The position numbers were made by a program, and so were the translations under genes. From assembly GCA_900128395.1 (NCBI GenBank), contig LT649357.1, forward strand, positions 1 to 33,678: a stretch of 33,678 bases of DNA, read 5' to 3'. The stretch's first letter is position 1. The number at the start of each line of letters is the position of its first letter. Origin of the DNA: Stramenopiles sp. TOSAG23-2. Taxonomy: Eukaryota > Sar. Under the pieces are notes generated by a model, which worked only from the letters and a program-made list of their open reading frames with translations, made no database searches and was not told the origin of the DNA. Shown here piece after piece: positions 11,184 through 20,919 of this stretch.

Positions 11184-11819
11184 TTAATCGGTCAAATATG
11201 AAGTTGAAAGTCATCACATAGTAAAATATACTATGTATCATATGAGTTTTCTTTACAAGTCACTACATGTTATTCTCGTTTTTTTTTACCGTACACGCAC
11301 GCGATTATGTTTCTCAAGCTTATTTGCTTAGAGTTGCGCTAAGCGTTGTATTTTATCTACAGCTGTATCATCATGCTGTTTAGGTCCTTTTCACATATAT
11401 TTTATTAAAAGAAGAATTCGAGAGACACAAAATTCCACACCATTTGTCTGTCACGCGAAATAAGAGAAGAAAGGCGCAATGCCTTCATTTACATTACACT
11501 TATTTTTTACGTTCGTATAAAATTATATTTTTACTCGTAGTACGAGTAATAAAAATAAATACACAAATTTTCGTATTTTTAAGAAATAATTTTTTACATT
11601 TAAAAATCACACTCCAGATATATATCAGTAATTAAATCATTTTATTAAATACACACTCTCCCCGTGTCTCCCCTTTCTCAATTCTCAAATCTCTCCTTTG
11701 TTTTCACCACCTAACACTGCCTCGTCGCAACAACTACATACAGCCCTGTCTTCTTCAAATGTTTCAACGAATCATCAATACAATCTTCAATTCTCAAATC
11801 TCTCCTTTGTTTTCACCAC
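11184..11819. other. Convergent intergenic region containing the extra copy of the neighbouring 3' end
   Basis: Spacer between the DUF6632-like gene and the TTI1-methyltransferase gene. A GC-richer patch at 11286-11350 contains AGTTGCGCTAAGCG. From 11678 on it is a perfect copy of the sequence at 11787-11897, which includes the final codons and stop of the neighbouring minus-strand gene, so this copy is a non-functional gene-end fragment. No independent gene seen. Confidence 0.6.
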
Positions 11820-11897
11820 CTAACACTGCCTCGTCGCAACAACTACATACAGCCCTGTCTTCTTCAAATGTTTCAACGAATCATCAATACAATCTTC
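11678..11897. repeat. Perfect 109-bp tandem duplication at a gene 3' end
   Basis: Positions 11678-11788 are identical to 11787-11897 (offset 109, 111 matching bases). The right-hand copy contains the last 25 codons and TAG stop (11820-11822) of the minus-strand TTI1-methyltransferase gene plus its immediate 3' UTR. The left-hand copy repeats the same codons and stop (11711-11713) outside the coding frame. Zero divergence means the event is very recent, maintained, or an assembly artefact. Confidence 0.93.
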
Positions 11898-14800
11898 TGT
11901 CAATATACTCAATGAAAACCCATTACGTTCCATGTCTTTAAAAAATTCATATTCACGATCTGCATGTCGTAATTTATACACAATGATAATAATACCATTT
12001 GCATTAATTAATTTCTTAAATGAATTTATTAAATCCGTATAATATGTTGTATCATATAAACAATCGGATGCAAATATCATATCGTATCTTGTATGAACAT
12101 CTTGTTCTATTGCCCAATCAAACGTTTGACACAAAATATCTGTATCCGAAGTAATAAAGTTGGATTCCAATGCAACCTTTACATTGTCCTTTGCTACACT
12201 TACAATTTCTTCAATATCAGTTAAAATAACTTTCTTTGCACCATATATTTGTGCAAGTATACCGCAAAAACCAGTACCACATCCTAAATCAATTACAGTC
12301 TTTCCATTCAAATATTTATCAAATGCTAAATAATGTTCAATGATCTTTGCCAATATTAGACCACAATCCCAAACAACTGCACCTAATCCAACATTTAGCT
12401 TTTGCACGACATTAAATACTTTTCCATCATCATCATCTGTAGTAGTATTATTAATACTAAATTTATATGGAAAAGCTGGTTTATTTGCAACTGCATAATT
12501 AATTCCTAATGATCCGACGGTTTTACCCGACATGTTTATACCAGAATGAAATAAATATGTTTCCAATGGATTGACAGCAAACGGATGGATAATTTTGGAT
12601 GGTATTCCATTTAACATATTGTAAACAAACAAATCATGTTTTACTTGTTGTAAAATATGCGATGGGTCTATATTTAATTTTTCTAACAATGTTAACGATT
12701 TTTTGTTCTTATTACCTTTGTAAATAGGTGTAATAGTATTAGTACCGATTGTTTGTAATGCTAATTCTGGTAAGTTCGTTCGTAATATGTTTGAAATACG
12801 ATCCAATTTATCATCATGTTTAAACAATAATTGTTCTTCCATAATAATTGCATGGAAAACTGATGTTGAATCAATTTTATATAAGTTTAATAAAAGATTG
12901 CAAATATTTTTATGATCATCTCCATCCATAAATCCTTCTGGGATAATTCGCAATGCTTTACAACATGTTGTCGATAATTCCCATACATGTGTATTCAGTA
13001 GAGATGGTGCAAATTTACTTAAATCTAACAAGCTACATAAAATGGTATATATGTATTTATGTGTCGTTGATCGCATCACGTATTTTGCTTTTCGTGATGA
13101 GATTACTTTGGCATTGCTATTATTATTATTATCGCCATCAATATACAATTCATCTAATGTAATCGAATTATTAGATTTAAATAAAGCATTTACTTTAGTT
13201 TTCAATATGTTGATTAATTTTGGCCATAATTCTTTTGAAAATCTTGCCAAGATAAAGTCAGGACATAATTTTGCTATTTGAACAATTCCGAGTAACGATT
13301 CACGTATGACTGGAAAATATTCACTTTCATTATTATCATGTTCATCATTCTTGCTGTGTTTTGTTCTTTGAAAAATATTTAAACGATTATTAATCATATG
13401 GAATCGACTTATTAAATGTTTCCAGACTTCTGCTACTGTTGGCAATAGTTGTTTTTCATTATGATTTAACACCTTGAGTCCAAATGATATACTTTTTATT
13501 ATTTTACATTGCAATATACTTGGACTTTCAGGTAAAAAAATGCATAATTTTCTGATGATTTTTTGGGATACATCCCGTTCCATTTTATATGGTTTATTAT
13601 CTTTATTTTCATCTTTATCGTTGTCCTTTTCTTCTTCTTTTCCCTCATCATCATTTGTTTTCTCATCCTCATCATCGTTCAAATCGTTTAAGATATTTTC
13701 CCATGCAATAATTTCATTTATCAATCCTTGTGTCGACGTTGGCAATTTTATTATAGGAGAAATTGCTTCATCGGCTTTGCCTGTGGTATCGTCTATACCT
13801 TGTTTATCATCATCATCATCATCGATATATTCATCTAAACATGCCATTAAATCTTCAACAGCATATAATAATACTGTTAATATATTTGATGATGTTGCAA
13901 ACATAAATGTATTTCGTTGTACAACTTCTGTATCTAATGCACGTAACAACGTTTGAACGATTTCTTTTAATAATCCACCATATGCTGCATCGACACCACC
14001 AACAGTATGTTTCACTACACTACGAATAACACGAGGTGTGGTTGGATAAATATTTAAAAAATTCAATCGTGAACATATATTATCAATTAAATAATCTACA
14101 TTTGCTTCAATTAGTTGATTGATACTATTATAACCACATACAATACAGATACGTTTAATGCAATATAATGTATTTTGTTGTATTATTGGATCATCATCAC
14201 TTAATTTTTCTAATAATGGATAAATAACATTTAATAAATTTGCTTTAAATGTTTCAATATAATTTTCAGCTATAGTAGCTAAGCGTTGTAAATATAATGA
14301 TGATACAATAACATGTTCTGAATGTTGCAACGTTGTACTTTGTTGTGGTAAACGAATGCCGCCACCACTTACATTTCTTTTATCATCGGAGTTGATTGGG
14401 ATTAATTTTGTATTCAAGTTGGTATTATTATTATTATTATTACCAACATCGTTATTATTGTAAATATGATTGGTTTGATGATGCCATAATTTAGAATTCA
14501 CTGTATTTTTCAAGCAATTTTCAATAAACACGTCGGTTAATTCTTTTTTTGCACCATGAATAATAGAATTGGACATAAAAATACATTCACACGGTGATGA
14601 ATGTCGCCAATCTACGTTGTTATGATTAGTATTTGTACTAGTATTTGCATGATGGTTCATATCTACCATTGTAAATTCTGTTAAATATTCTAATAACATA
14701 CGCCCATCTACAAATGTACCAATTTTCGATAATAATATATGTAACATCTCCTTTGATTGATTATTTTTCATATATTTAAATGGAATATCATAATATCCAA

Positions 14801-16226
14801 TAGCATGATGACGATTCTTAGTAGAGTTCTGGTTGTTATTGTTATTATTATTATTACCTTGTTCCATCGAAATAATTACATTATCATTGTCATATTTTAA
14901 TGGTTGTCGTATACGTGTATTGATATTTTGATAATCTGGTTTTAATATTTTTGAAATATAAAATAATTTCTTTTTAAATTTCATCATGGTAAAAATATTA
15001 TCTTCTAATTTATCTTGTAATAGATCGACATACGCAATTAAAGTTTGTATACGTTTTGTTAATACATTTTCTTCTAATTCAGTATGAATTGTTTTTGCTG
15101 TTAATCTTAATACATCATCAAATCTATTTTCAATACGTTTCCATAAAGTACTTGTTTTATTTTTTATATAAATTTCTTTTACTTTTTCAATTGTTTTATT
15201 TGCATTTTCAACAACTTGATCAGATATGGAAGCGATGGAAAATTGTAATACAATTTCTAAAAAATCATCTTGACATGTTGCCGTCATTGTATTTGAACAA
15301 TCAATTAAAATAACATTTGCAAGTTCAATCGTTTCTAGATGGACTTTGTATCTATTTTGTGATTGTAAGTAATTCAACGAATTGATTGTTTTCAATATAG
15401 TACTTGCAACAATGGATAATTTTGCTGTGGTTTCATATAACCATTTATGATTTCTATTTACCTGTATTTTCTTCTTATCATTCGTATTATCATCATCATT
15501 ATTATTATTGTTTGGTTGTTCTAATGATTTGTTTTCTTCTATGATGGTTCCATTATCATTTATCGGTGTTGTTACTTTCATACCATATGATTGTAATAAT
15601 AATCGTATATTATTCGTATTGTTGTTGTTGCTGTTGTTGTTGTTATTATTATTATTGTTGTTGTTTCGAAAATTTCTTACATCAATATATTGACTTACAT
15701 CATTACTAATTGTTAATTTAATAATAGTTTTCCATAATGAAATTGCTGCACGTAAAACATTATTACCACGTTTTAAATCGCTTTTACCACATATAAGTTT
15801 ATGTACACCACCAGTAATCCCGGGCAAGAAACATGATAATGTATTTGCATCTTGTACATAGGTACAAATATTTTCTAATAATGTTATACTATTCAACATG
15901 TTTACACGATTTCTTGATTGAACGGAAATACTTATTAATACAGCAATAAAATGTCCTAAAATAATACGTTTATCTGCACGTGCAAAGATTTTACCTACGG
16001 TGGGGGTAAATATCTCAGTTAGAATGGCAATTGCTAATGTCTTCGCTTCTTCACTTGTATTACTATTAAATTCACCTTTTTGACTACCTAAAATGGATAC
16101 GGAAAATTGAAAATGTACGACCCATTGTTTTGGATTTGTATCTAAATGTAATCTTGGAATTTGTTGTAACATATTTTCTAATGTTGTTTCTAATTGTATT
16201 CGTTGTTGTTGTTGTGTATTTTTCAT
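11820..16226 (-). CDS. TTI1-like HEAT-repeat protein fused to a METTL21-type methyltransferase
   Basis: One unbroken 1468-residue frame, no introns. The N-terminal about 1150 residues are helical HEAT-like repeats separated by Asn and Asp/Glu/Lys low-complexity inserts. Segments fit TTI1, the scaffold of the TEL2-TTI1-TTI2 complex that stabilises PIKK kinases: SCFLPGITGGVHKLICG followed by AAISLWKTIIKLT, ETIELANVILIDCS, and late ARFSKELWPKLINILKTK. The C-terminal about 190 residues form a class I SAM methyltransferase of the METTL21/FAM86 (lysine) type: GAVVWDCGLILAK (about 1280-1292), motif I VIDLGCGTGFCG (about 1311-1322), acidic LTDIEE (about 1335-1340) and the post-motif ASDCLYDT (about 1387-1394), which fits the family D-x-x-Y signature. 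TTI1 and METTL21 proteins are normally separate. The TTI1 part is identified by pattern, with less certainty than the methyltransferase. The 3' end is involved in a tandem duplication. Confidence 0.85.
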   Translation of the reverse strand: MKNTQQQQRIQLETTLENMLQQIPRLHLDTNPKQWVVHFQFSVSILGSQKGEFNSNTSEEAKTLAIAILTEIFTPTVGKIFARADKRIILGHFIAVLISISVQSRNRVNMLNSITLLENICTYVQDANTLSCFLPGITGGVHKLICGKSDLKRGNNVLRAAISLWKTIIKLTISNDVSQYIDVRNFRNNNNNNNNNNNSNNNNTNNIRLLLQSYGMKVTTPINDNGTIIEENKSLEQPNNNNNDDDNTNDKKKIQVNRNHKWLYETTAKLSIVASTILKTINSLNYLQSQNRYKVHLETIELANVILIDCSNTMTATCQDDFLEIVLQFSIASISDQVVENANKTIEKVKEIYIKNKTSTLWKRIENRFDDVLRLTAKTIHTELEENVLTKRIQTLIAYVDLLQDKLEDNIFTMMKFKKKLFYISKILKPDYQNINTRIRQPLKYDNDNVIISMEQGNNNNNNNNQNSTKNRHHAIGYYDIPFKYMKNNQSKEMLHILLSKIGTFVDGRMLLEYLTEFTMVDMNHHANTSTNTNHNNVDWRHSSPCECIFMSNSIIHGAKKELTDVFIENCLKNTVNSKLWHHQTNHIYNNNDVGNNNNNNTNLNTKLIPINSDDKRNVSGGGIRLPQQSTTLQHSEHVIVSSLYLQRLATIAENYIETFKANLLNVIYPLLEKLSDDDPIIQQNTLYCIKRICIVCGYNSINQLIEANVDYLIDNICSRLNFLNIYPTTPRVIRSVVKHTVGGVDAAYGGLLKEIVQTLLRALDTEVVQRNTFMFATSSNILTVLLYAVEDLMACLDEYIDDDDDDKQGIDDTTGKADEAISPIIKLPTSTQGLINEIIAWENILNDLNDDEDEKTNDDEGKEEEKDNDKDENKDNKPYKMERDVSQKIIRKLCIFLPESPSILQCKIIKSISFGLKVLNHNEKQLLPTVAEVWKHLISRFHMINNRLNIFQRTKHSKNDEHDNNESEYFPVIRESLLGIVQIAKLCPDFILARFSKELWPKLINILKTKVNALFKSNNSITLDELYIDGDNNNNSNAKVISSRKAKYVMRSTTHKYIYTILCSLLDLSKFAPSLLNTHVWELSTTCCKALRIIPEGFMDGDDHKNICNLLLNLYKIDSTSVFHAIIMEEQLLFKHDDKLDRISNILRTNLPELALQTIGTNTITPIYKGNKNKKSLTLLEKLNIDPSHILQQVKHDLFVYNMLNGIPSKIIHPFAVNPLETYLFHSGINMSGKTVGSLGINYAVANKPAFPYKFSINNTTTDDDDGKVFNVVQKLNVGLGAVVWDCGLILAKIIEHYLAFDKYLNGKTVIDLGCGTGFCGILAQIYGAKKVILTDIEEIVSVAKDNVKVALESNFITSDTDILCQTFDWAIEQDVHTRYDMIFASDCLYDTTYYTDLINSFKKLINANGIIIIVYKLRHADREYEFFKDMERNGFSLSILTEDCIDDSLKHLKKTGLYVVVATRQC

Positions 16227-16569
16227 GATTAATTTGTGTATTGTTTTGTTTTTTAAAGACAGGGTTTGGGTGTTGTTCTTATTGTGTTGGAAAAAAAGGT
16301 GGGGTGGATAGATGATAATTATGTTTTATCTTTCTTTGATGCCATATGAAGTTTTCTTAGTCTCGTCTTTCCTTTCTTTCCTTCATTCAATTCAATTCAT
16401 CACAGTTTTAGTTTCACTTTTATTATGGTCTCTTTTGAGACGAGCAACACGATAATATGTAAGAGATATATTATAGCAACCAAACACACAAAAAAATATA
16501 AATAGAACCATATACTTCCCTTTTTCTTTTCTCTTTTCACTAGTATAGAATAATAATAATAATAATAAT
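16227..16569. promoter_or_regulatory. Compact divergent promoter, TTI1-methyltransferase / SMYD
   Basis: Only 343 bases separate the two start codons, so both core promoters must be here. It shows a T-rich pyrimidine stretch (about 16365-16390) and an (AAT)n microsatellite at about 16549-16569 that runs directly into the SMYD start codon. No defined factor site can be named. Confidence 0.5.
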
Positions 16570-17780
16570 ATGGAAGAGTTAATACAAGAATTCCCATCCA
16601 TTGTATTGGAAACAAATGAAAGAACAAAACAACGTAGTATTAAATGTAAACAACCAATTAAAAATAAAGAAATGATATTTCGCTCTAAATTAGCTGCATG
16701 TACTATACATAGAAAGTAAGTTTATTAATAAATAATACTTTTTTGGTGCTATAGATATTTATAATTCATATTACCCCATCTCTTACTATCTTCTTATGCA
16801 AAGATCAAATATTTCATACCACACAAATTCTTTTGTCTAACATTAATTTAATATATTGCAAAAGACATTATAAATTATTATGTTTTGGATGTAAAAGATT
16901 TTATGAAAGTTTAAAATTCACGCAACAAGTTCAATGTGAAGTATGTAAAACAACTTTTTATTGTTCTCTTGAATGTATGGAGGCTGATAAAATATATCAT
17001 AAGCCCCATTGCCAATTATTACCAATAATTGATAAGGATAAAGGATTGAAAAAAGAAGAAACAAGTTTTGTCATTTTATTATTACGGCTACTATCGAATC
17101 TCTATCATAATAACAACAACGATAATAATAATAAGAAGAAGAATTTTATACAATTGAAGCATATTTTAAATATGATGCAAGATAATGCCACGGTGGGAGG
17201 ATACAAAAGGCGTCAGAAGCAGCGGGAAAGGGCTGCAAAATATTTTTTGGCGTTAATGAATAATAGTAATAATAACAATAATAGTCTTGATGATATGTTG
17301 AAAGTACTCCCACAGTTTTTGAATGTAGGTGTACTTACTTCTATATTGGCCGCAGGGCCATTAAATGAATTCGCACTATTTGATGTGGATGGGGAAGCAG
17401 TCGGTTGTGGATATTTTCCACTTGCAGCTATGGCAAACCATAGTTGCATACCGACTGCATCAGTGCAGATTGAAGGCAAGTATATGGTATTTTACGCCAC
17501 GAGAGATCTGGAGGTAGGTGAGGAAATCACTCAGAGTTATGCTAACTTGGGTGATGATGGTAGGTTAACTCGTATGGAAAATATTGAGGTGAGTTGGGGG
17601 TTTACCTGTGTGTGCTTACGTTGTAAAATTGATAGTGGTAGTGGTGGTGATGAGAGTATTTGTAAAAAATTTGATGAAGCAAATGTTTGTGTCTGTGGGG
17701 GTGTGATTGTTCCACAGGCACACCAAGGAAAGAGAGAAGATGATGACTGTAAATGTAATAGTTATAATTTGATTGTGTAA
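16570..17780 (+). CDS. SMYD-type MYND-SET protein methyltransferase, two exons (join 16570..16715, 16865..17780)
   Basis: Predicted lysine methyltransferase of 353 residues. Exon 1 (MEELIQEFPSIVLE...) encodes the N-terminal SET strand region and ends ...FRSKLAACTIHR at GTAAGT (16716). Joining to the acceptor at 16864 (TTGCAAAAG) keeps frame, phase 2, and produces LAACTIHRKHYKLLCFGC, the expected lead into the MYND zinc finger. MYND ligands are CFGC, CEVC, YCSLEC and HKPHC. After an Asn-rich insert the SET core has GYFPLAAMANHSCIPTASV and GEEITQSY (cofactor and substrate-binding motifs), then post-SET cysteines in FTCVCLRCK. At 353 residues it is shorter than vertebrate SMYD1-3, lacking an obvious C-terminal TPR-like domain. 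Other upstream acceptors (16754, 16803) break the frame. Histone and non-histone targets are both known in the family; none can be inferred here. Confidence 0.85.
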
Positions 17781-18153
17781 AAAAATACGAACTATATACG
17801 TGTACGAGTAAAAAATATGTGTATATTTAGAAAAATAGTTTTTCATTTTTTATTATGAATCGTAATTAAAAATAGAAAGAAACTAAAAATTATTTATAAT
17901 GTGATAGTTTATCAAAAGTAAAACCACACCCCACACACACTCAGCTCTTTAAAAAAAATGTAACACACACCCACGCACACAAATGCACTTCTTCTACATA
18001 TTAATTGAATATATATATATATATATAATGTATAATATCTCAAAAACATAAATGGCCACAGCCATGCCACACTTTGTCAACACTCAATACACTCTAATCA
18101 TCAAATCGTTCTCCCGGGAGATATATTGATGCAATAAGAAATCATATAACAAA
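17781..18153. other. Convergent intergenic spacer
   Basis: 3' flanks of the SMYD and tubulin acetyltransferase genes. It contains A-rich runs, a (CA)-rich stretch at about 17923-17985 and a (TA)n tract at about 18009-18027. No gene seen. Confidence 0.6.
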
Positions 18154-19140
18154 TCAAATACCAGGTGATAAAAGACTTGCTACTGAATCAGATCGATTGG
18201 AATTTGAAAATACTTTCTTTGTGGAATGCGATGGCGATGGTGTATTTGTATTACTATTATTGTTTTGATTAAATAAAAATGTTGACGGCGATTGTTGTGG
18301 TGGTTGCATTTGTTTTTGTCGCTGCTGCTGTTGTCGTTGTTGCATTACAAATGATGGTGAGCTTACTACATTTACATTATTATTATTATTAACAAATATT
18401 TTTGATTTCAATTTTTCATTTTCAACATTATTATTATTATTACCAGCCATCATTCTTGTCGTCGTCGTCGTCCCAGTACGTCCAACTTCTAATGATTTTG
18501 TATCCTGATTATCAAAATATGATTGTTGTGCATAATTCAATCGTATACTACGATCTTTAATAGCGGACGGTACATCATGTGTTTTATTATTATCATTTCC
18601 ACCACCAAAAGTTGGATGATTGTTATATACAACGAAATTGTTTGTTTGTGGTACATATTGATTTAAACGATAATGTTTATCCAAAAATGACAATAACTTC
18701 GGTGATGGCCTATCATATGCCAATATATGTGGCTCAATACCTTGGTCTTTAAGCATATGTTCAAATAACGTTAAACCAATGCCTTGACGTTGGCAATTTT
18801 CGTTAACATAAAAGTCTAATACACACAACGGAAACATTTCGATCATTCCTCCGCGGCTAGTATGAATAAACAACTTTTTATATCCAACTTTTATAAAACC
18901 AAGTGCAGATTGATAGTTGGATGCCATGTATACAACATGATCTGAAGAACTTAATTTTGATGCTGTCGTTATGACAGCGCCAAGTTGTTGTGCTGAAGCA
19001 GATGCCTGTCCCATCTCATTTATAATTTTAATTACTTCTTTTCCAAATCGTCCTCTCGTTGATGTTTGCAATGAACGACTATCTAAACGTGTTATATTAT
19101 TACCACCTAATACACGTCTTACGGAAAATGGAAAGTTCAT
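18154..19140 (-). CDS. ATAT1: Alpha-tubulin N-acetyltransferase
   Basis: Acetylates Lys40 of alpha-tubulin in the microtubule lumen, typically marking axonemal and other stable microtubules. The 328-residue, intronless protein has the ATAT1/MEC-17 catalytic domain in residues 1 to about 180. Family hallmarks are SALGFIKVGYKKLFI (about 79-93), the core FPLCVLDFYVNENCQRQGIG, containing the acetyl-CoA-binding Q/R-x-x-G-x-G type loop, HILAYDRPSPKLLSFLDKHY with the catalytic Asp, and VPQTNNFVVYNN. The C-terminal 145 residues are Asn/Gln/Ser-rich low-complexity sequence, as in many ATAT1 tails. Start is the first ATG. The final residues (SPGI, then TGA) could in principle be a missed weak donor, but no downstream exon is evident. 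Its presence implies a flagellated or ciliated life stage. Confidence 0.93.
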   Translation of the reverse strand: MNFPFSVRRVLGGNNITRLDSRSLQTSTRGRFGKEVIKIINEMGQASASAQQLGAVITTASKLSSSDHVVYMASNYQSALGFIKVGYKKLFIHTSRGGMIEMFPLCVLDFYVNENCQRQGIGLTLFEHMLKDQGIEPHILAYDRPSPKLLSFLDKHYRLNQYVPQTNNFVVYNNHPTFGGGNDNNKTHDVPSAIKDRSIRLNYAQQSYFDNQDTKSLEVGRTGTTTTTRMMAGNNNNNVENEKLKSKIFVNNNNNVNVVSSPSFVMQQRQQQQRQKQMQPPQQSPSTFLFNQNNNSNTNTPSPSHSTKKVFSNSNRSDSVASLLSPGI

Positions 19141-19556
19141 AATTATTAATTATTAGTATATAGTATATATATTTTATATTGGGTGAAAAAATATAATATA
19201 GATATATATATATAGTAATGTATCGAAAAGGATGATCTCTGTGCAATATATAAAATGAAAGCGAGGTTGAAAATGAAATAAATTTGTTTTTGATTTCTTC
19301 GTTCTTCCATCTCTGTATATGTCTATCTTTTCTTTCTATAAATTTATTTATTTATTATTTTCAATGTAAATTTGATGAATAACGTTCTCATTTTCACCTT
19401 TTTTTCTCATAGTGTGCCGTGTTATTTTTGGTGTGCGGAAAAGTGCCATGCTATACCCTAATTGGAACATTAAAGTTATGACAAAAATATGGCATCAGCG
19501 CATCAGCACGTTTACTATGCTTGACAGCTTGCTGGGCTTGACAGCATGTACTATTA
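19141..19556. other. Upstream region of ATAT1, no gene seen
   Basis: AT-rich, with (TA)n near 19201-19215. A less AT-rich stretch at 19410-19560 has a direct 10-base repeat GCTTGACAGC (19519-19528 and 19536-19545) and CATCAGCGCATCAGC, related to the GCGCTGAT motif of the 8-10 kb gap. A short + frame here (19412-19600) resembles nothing known and is not called. Confidence 0.45.
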
Positions 19557-19977
19557 CTAATATGTCAAGGAAACAAAAAAAAATAATATCGGGTTATTAA
19601 CAATAAACAAAATTATATAAAATAATATGTAAAGAGTGCTTATGACATATTCATTATTATTTTTTGGTAGCAATGAATCAAAATGATTTCCAGATGTGGA
19701 TTGCAATAACCATATATACTCTCCAAGCCGAAATGTTTTCTCTTGCACATCTTTACTGATATTTTTAACCAGTGTTTGTTTATACTAAAACGACGACGAT
19801 TTCCATTGATTCTATTGTACACATTGTTTGCTAAGTCGTATGCATTTAATGCAACAACATTTTTTTCGATATGAAAAACATATTTTTCGTATTTCCACCA
19901 TGAATGATTTAATTGTCTTAAAAAATGATCAAATCGTTGTACATTTTCATGGTCTAGTCCGTAATTGACGATCGAGT
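19557..19977 (-). pseudogene. Minus-strand coding-like relic, apparently frameshifted
   Basis: From 19978 downward one minus frame reads as ordinary protein with no start codon (DSIVNYGLDHENVQRFDHF, then LNHSWWKYEKYVFHIEKN, then NRRRFSINKHWLKISV near 19752). The protein-like character then continues in a different frame (VQEKTFRLGEYIWLLQS, then NHFDSLLPKNNNEYVIS, down to about 19620). One missing base around 19748-19752 (GTAAAGATG) would restore continuity. A TGA lies immediately upstream at 19979-19981 unless a TATATGAG acceptor removes it. I recognise no family. It may be a pseudogene, a decayed mobile or viral-type gene, or the last exons of a spliced gene with a sequencing error. Confidence 0.38.
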
Positions 19978-20105
19978 CTCATATAGAGGAGAAATATTGT
20001 CTGCAACTAATAATGCTGCATTTTGATTGGTAGAATAAAAAATAGACTTACCAGTGATAAAAAAAAAAAACAAATCTGAAAAAAAAAAAAACAAACAAAA
20101 CATAC

Positions 20106-20729
20106 ATGTCACAAAACATAGAAAACATCCATCAAACAATTAAAATGAATTTAGATATTCTTCAAACGCTTACGTTTCAAAATAAATTTTATGATTTAAA
20201 TCAATTTTTTGATAATAGTGTTTTTCCAAAAATAACAGTAAATAATCTTGGTGATGAATTGAAACATTTATTAATCGCAATGATTGTATTGTATGATTCT
20301 TTTTTTGTTGTTGTGTCTGTTGTCAAATTTTTCCAACTGGATCCAGTCGTTCCGATTGCAGAGTTTAATTCAAGTACAAAGGTGTATCATTGTCGGTATC
20401 TTGAAGATGATGTTTACACAGAGGATCTTACGATAAAAGATTTACGAAAATATGAATTATTTACTTCAGAAGCAGCAGCGGTGGAAAAAACTAAAAAAAA
20501 AAGAGATTTGTTGATGCAACAAACATTAAATTGGGAAACCAAGGATAAGAAAAGGATTTCTGTAGCAGTAAAAAAATTTAAACCAGAAGATGAAGAGAAA
20601 AGGCCGCAACACTTGCGTTCCCGCCTGCTAAACTCATCACTTTCACCTTGTAGTGATATGCAACAAACAAGGCGAATTTATGCCCAGTCCATTCATTCAT
20701 ATCAACTACTATATTTACACACTGCTTAA
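20106..20729 (+). CDS. Hypothetical protein, unrecognised
   Basis: Open frame of 207 residues starting at an ATG preceded by the A-rich leader typical of genes here. It has a mixed-composition N-terminus (MSQNIENIHQTIKMNLDIL), one hydrophobic segment (about 61-80, LLIAMIVLYDSFFVVVSVV) and then a polar region VVPIAEFNSSTKVYHCRYLEDDVYTEDLTIKDLRKY that looks like a small beta-rich fold. A charged tail ends near KPEDEEKRPQHLR. The last 40 codons overlap, antisense, an exon-like stretch on the other strand and look less protein-like, so the true end may be near 20620. No family assigned. Confidence 0.42.
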   Translation: MSQNIENIHQTIKMNLDILQTLTFQNKFYDLNQFFDNSVFPKITVNNLGDELKHLLIAMIVLYDSFFVVVSVVKFFQLDPVVPIAEFNSSTKVYHCRYLEDDVYTEDLTIKDLRKYELFTSEAAAVEKTKKKRDLLMQQTLNWETKDKKRISVAVKKFKPEDEEKRPQHLRSRLLNSSLSPCSDMQQTRRIYAQSIHSYQLLYLHTA

Positions 20730-20919
20730 AATCATGTTTGTTTATATCAATACTCTTCAATAAATTGTCTTTATTACCTTGCATGTATTGACCCATATTT
20801 ATACACCAACAACATATGTATCTTTTATACTCTTTAGCATCACGATGGCCATGGTATCTTTCTCGTATTTCTTTTAACCTGTCCAAATCCAAACTCCTAC
20901 TAATACCCCATGGTATCTT
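20647..20919 (-). other. Exon-like minus-strand coding island, unrecognised
   Basis: A 91-codon open stretch bounded by an acceptor-like AATTATAG (just above 20919) and a donor-like AAG/GTGAAAG (20646), phase 0 at both ends. It reads KIPWGISRSLDLDRLKEI, then KRYICCWCINMGQYMQG, then VNIVVDMNEWTGHKFALF, compositionally like real protein and unlike noise. No start codon, upstream exon or downstream exon could be joined convincingly: the nearest upstream donor candidate (about 21022) puts a stop in frame. It may belong with the relic at 19557-19977 to one broken minus-strand gene interrupted by, or nesting, the + gene at 20106. Confidence 0.38.

Noticed and set aside
13474-13956. 160-codon + frame inside the TTI1-methyltransferase gene
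   Set aside because: It is a Ser-rich antisense shadow of Asp/Glu-rich coding sequence on the other strand.
16803-16864. Alternative SMYD acceptor at 16803 (GCAAAG)
   Set aside because: It has a better pyrimidine tract, but joining to the exon 1 donor at 16716 gives a wrong phase and an early stop. The acceptor at 16864 restores the MYND lead-in.
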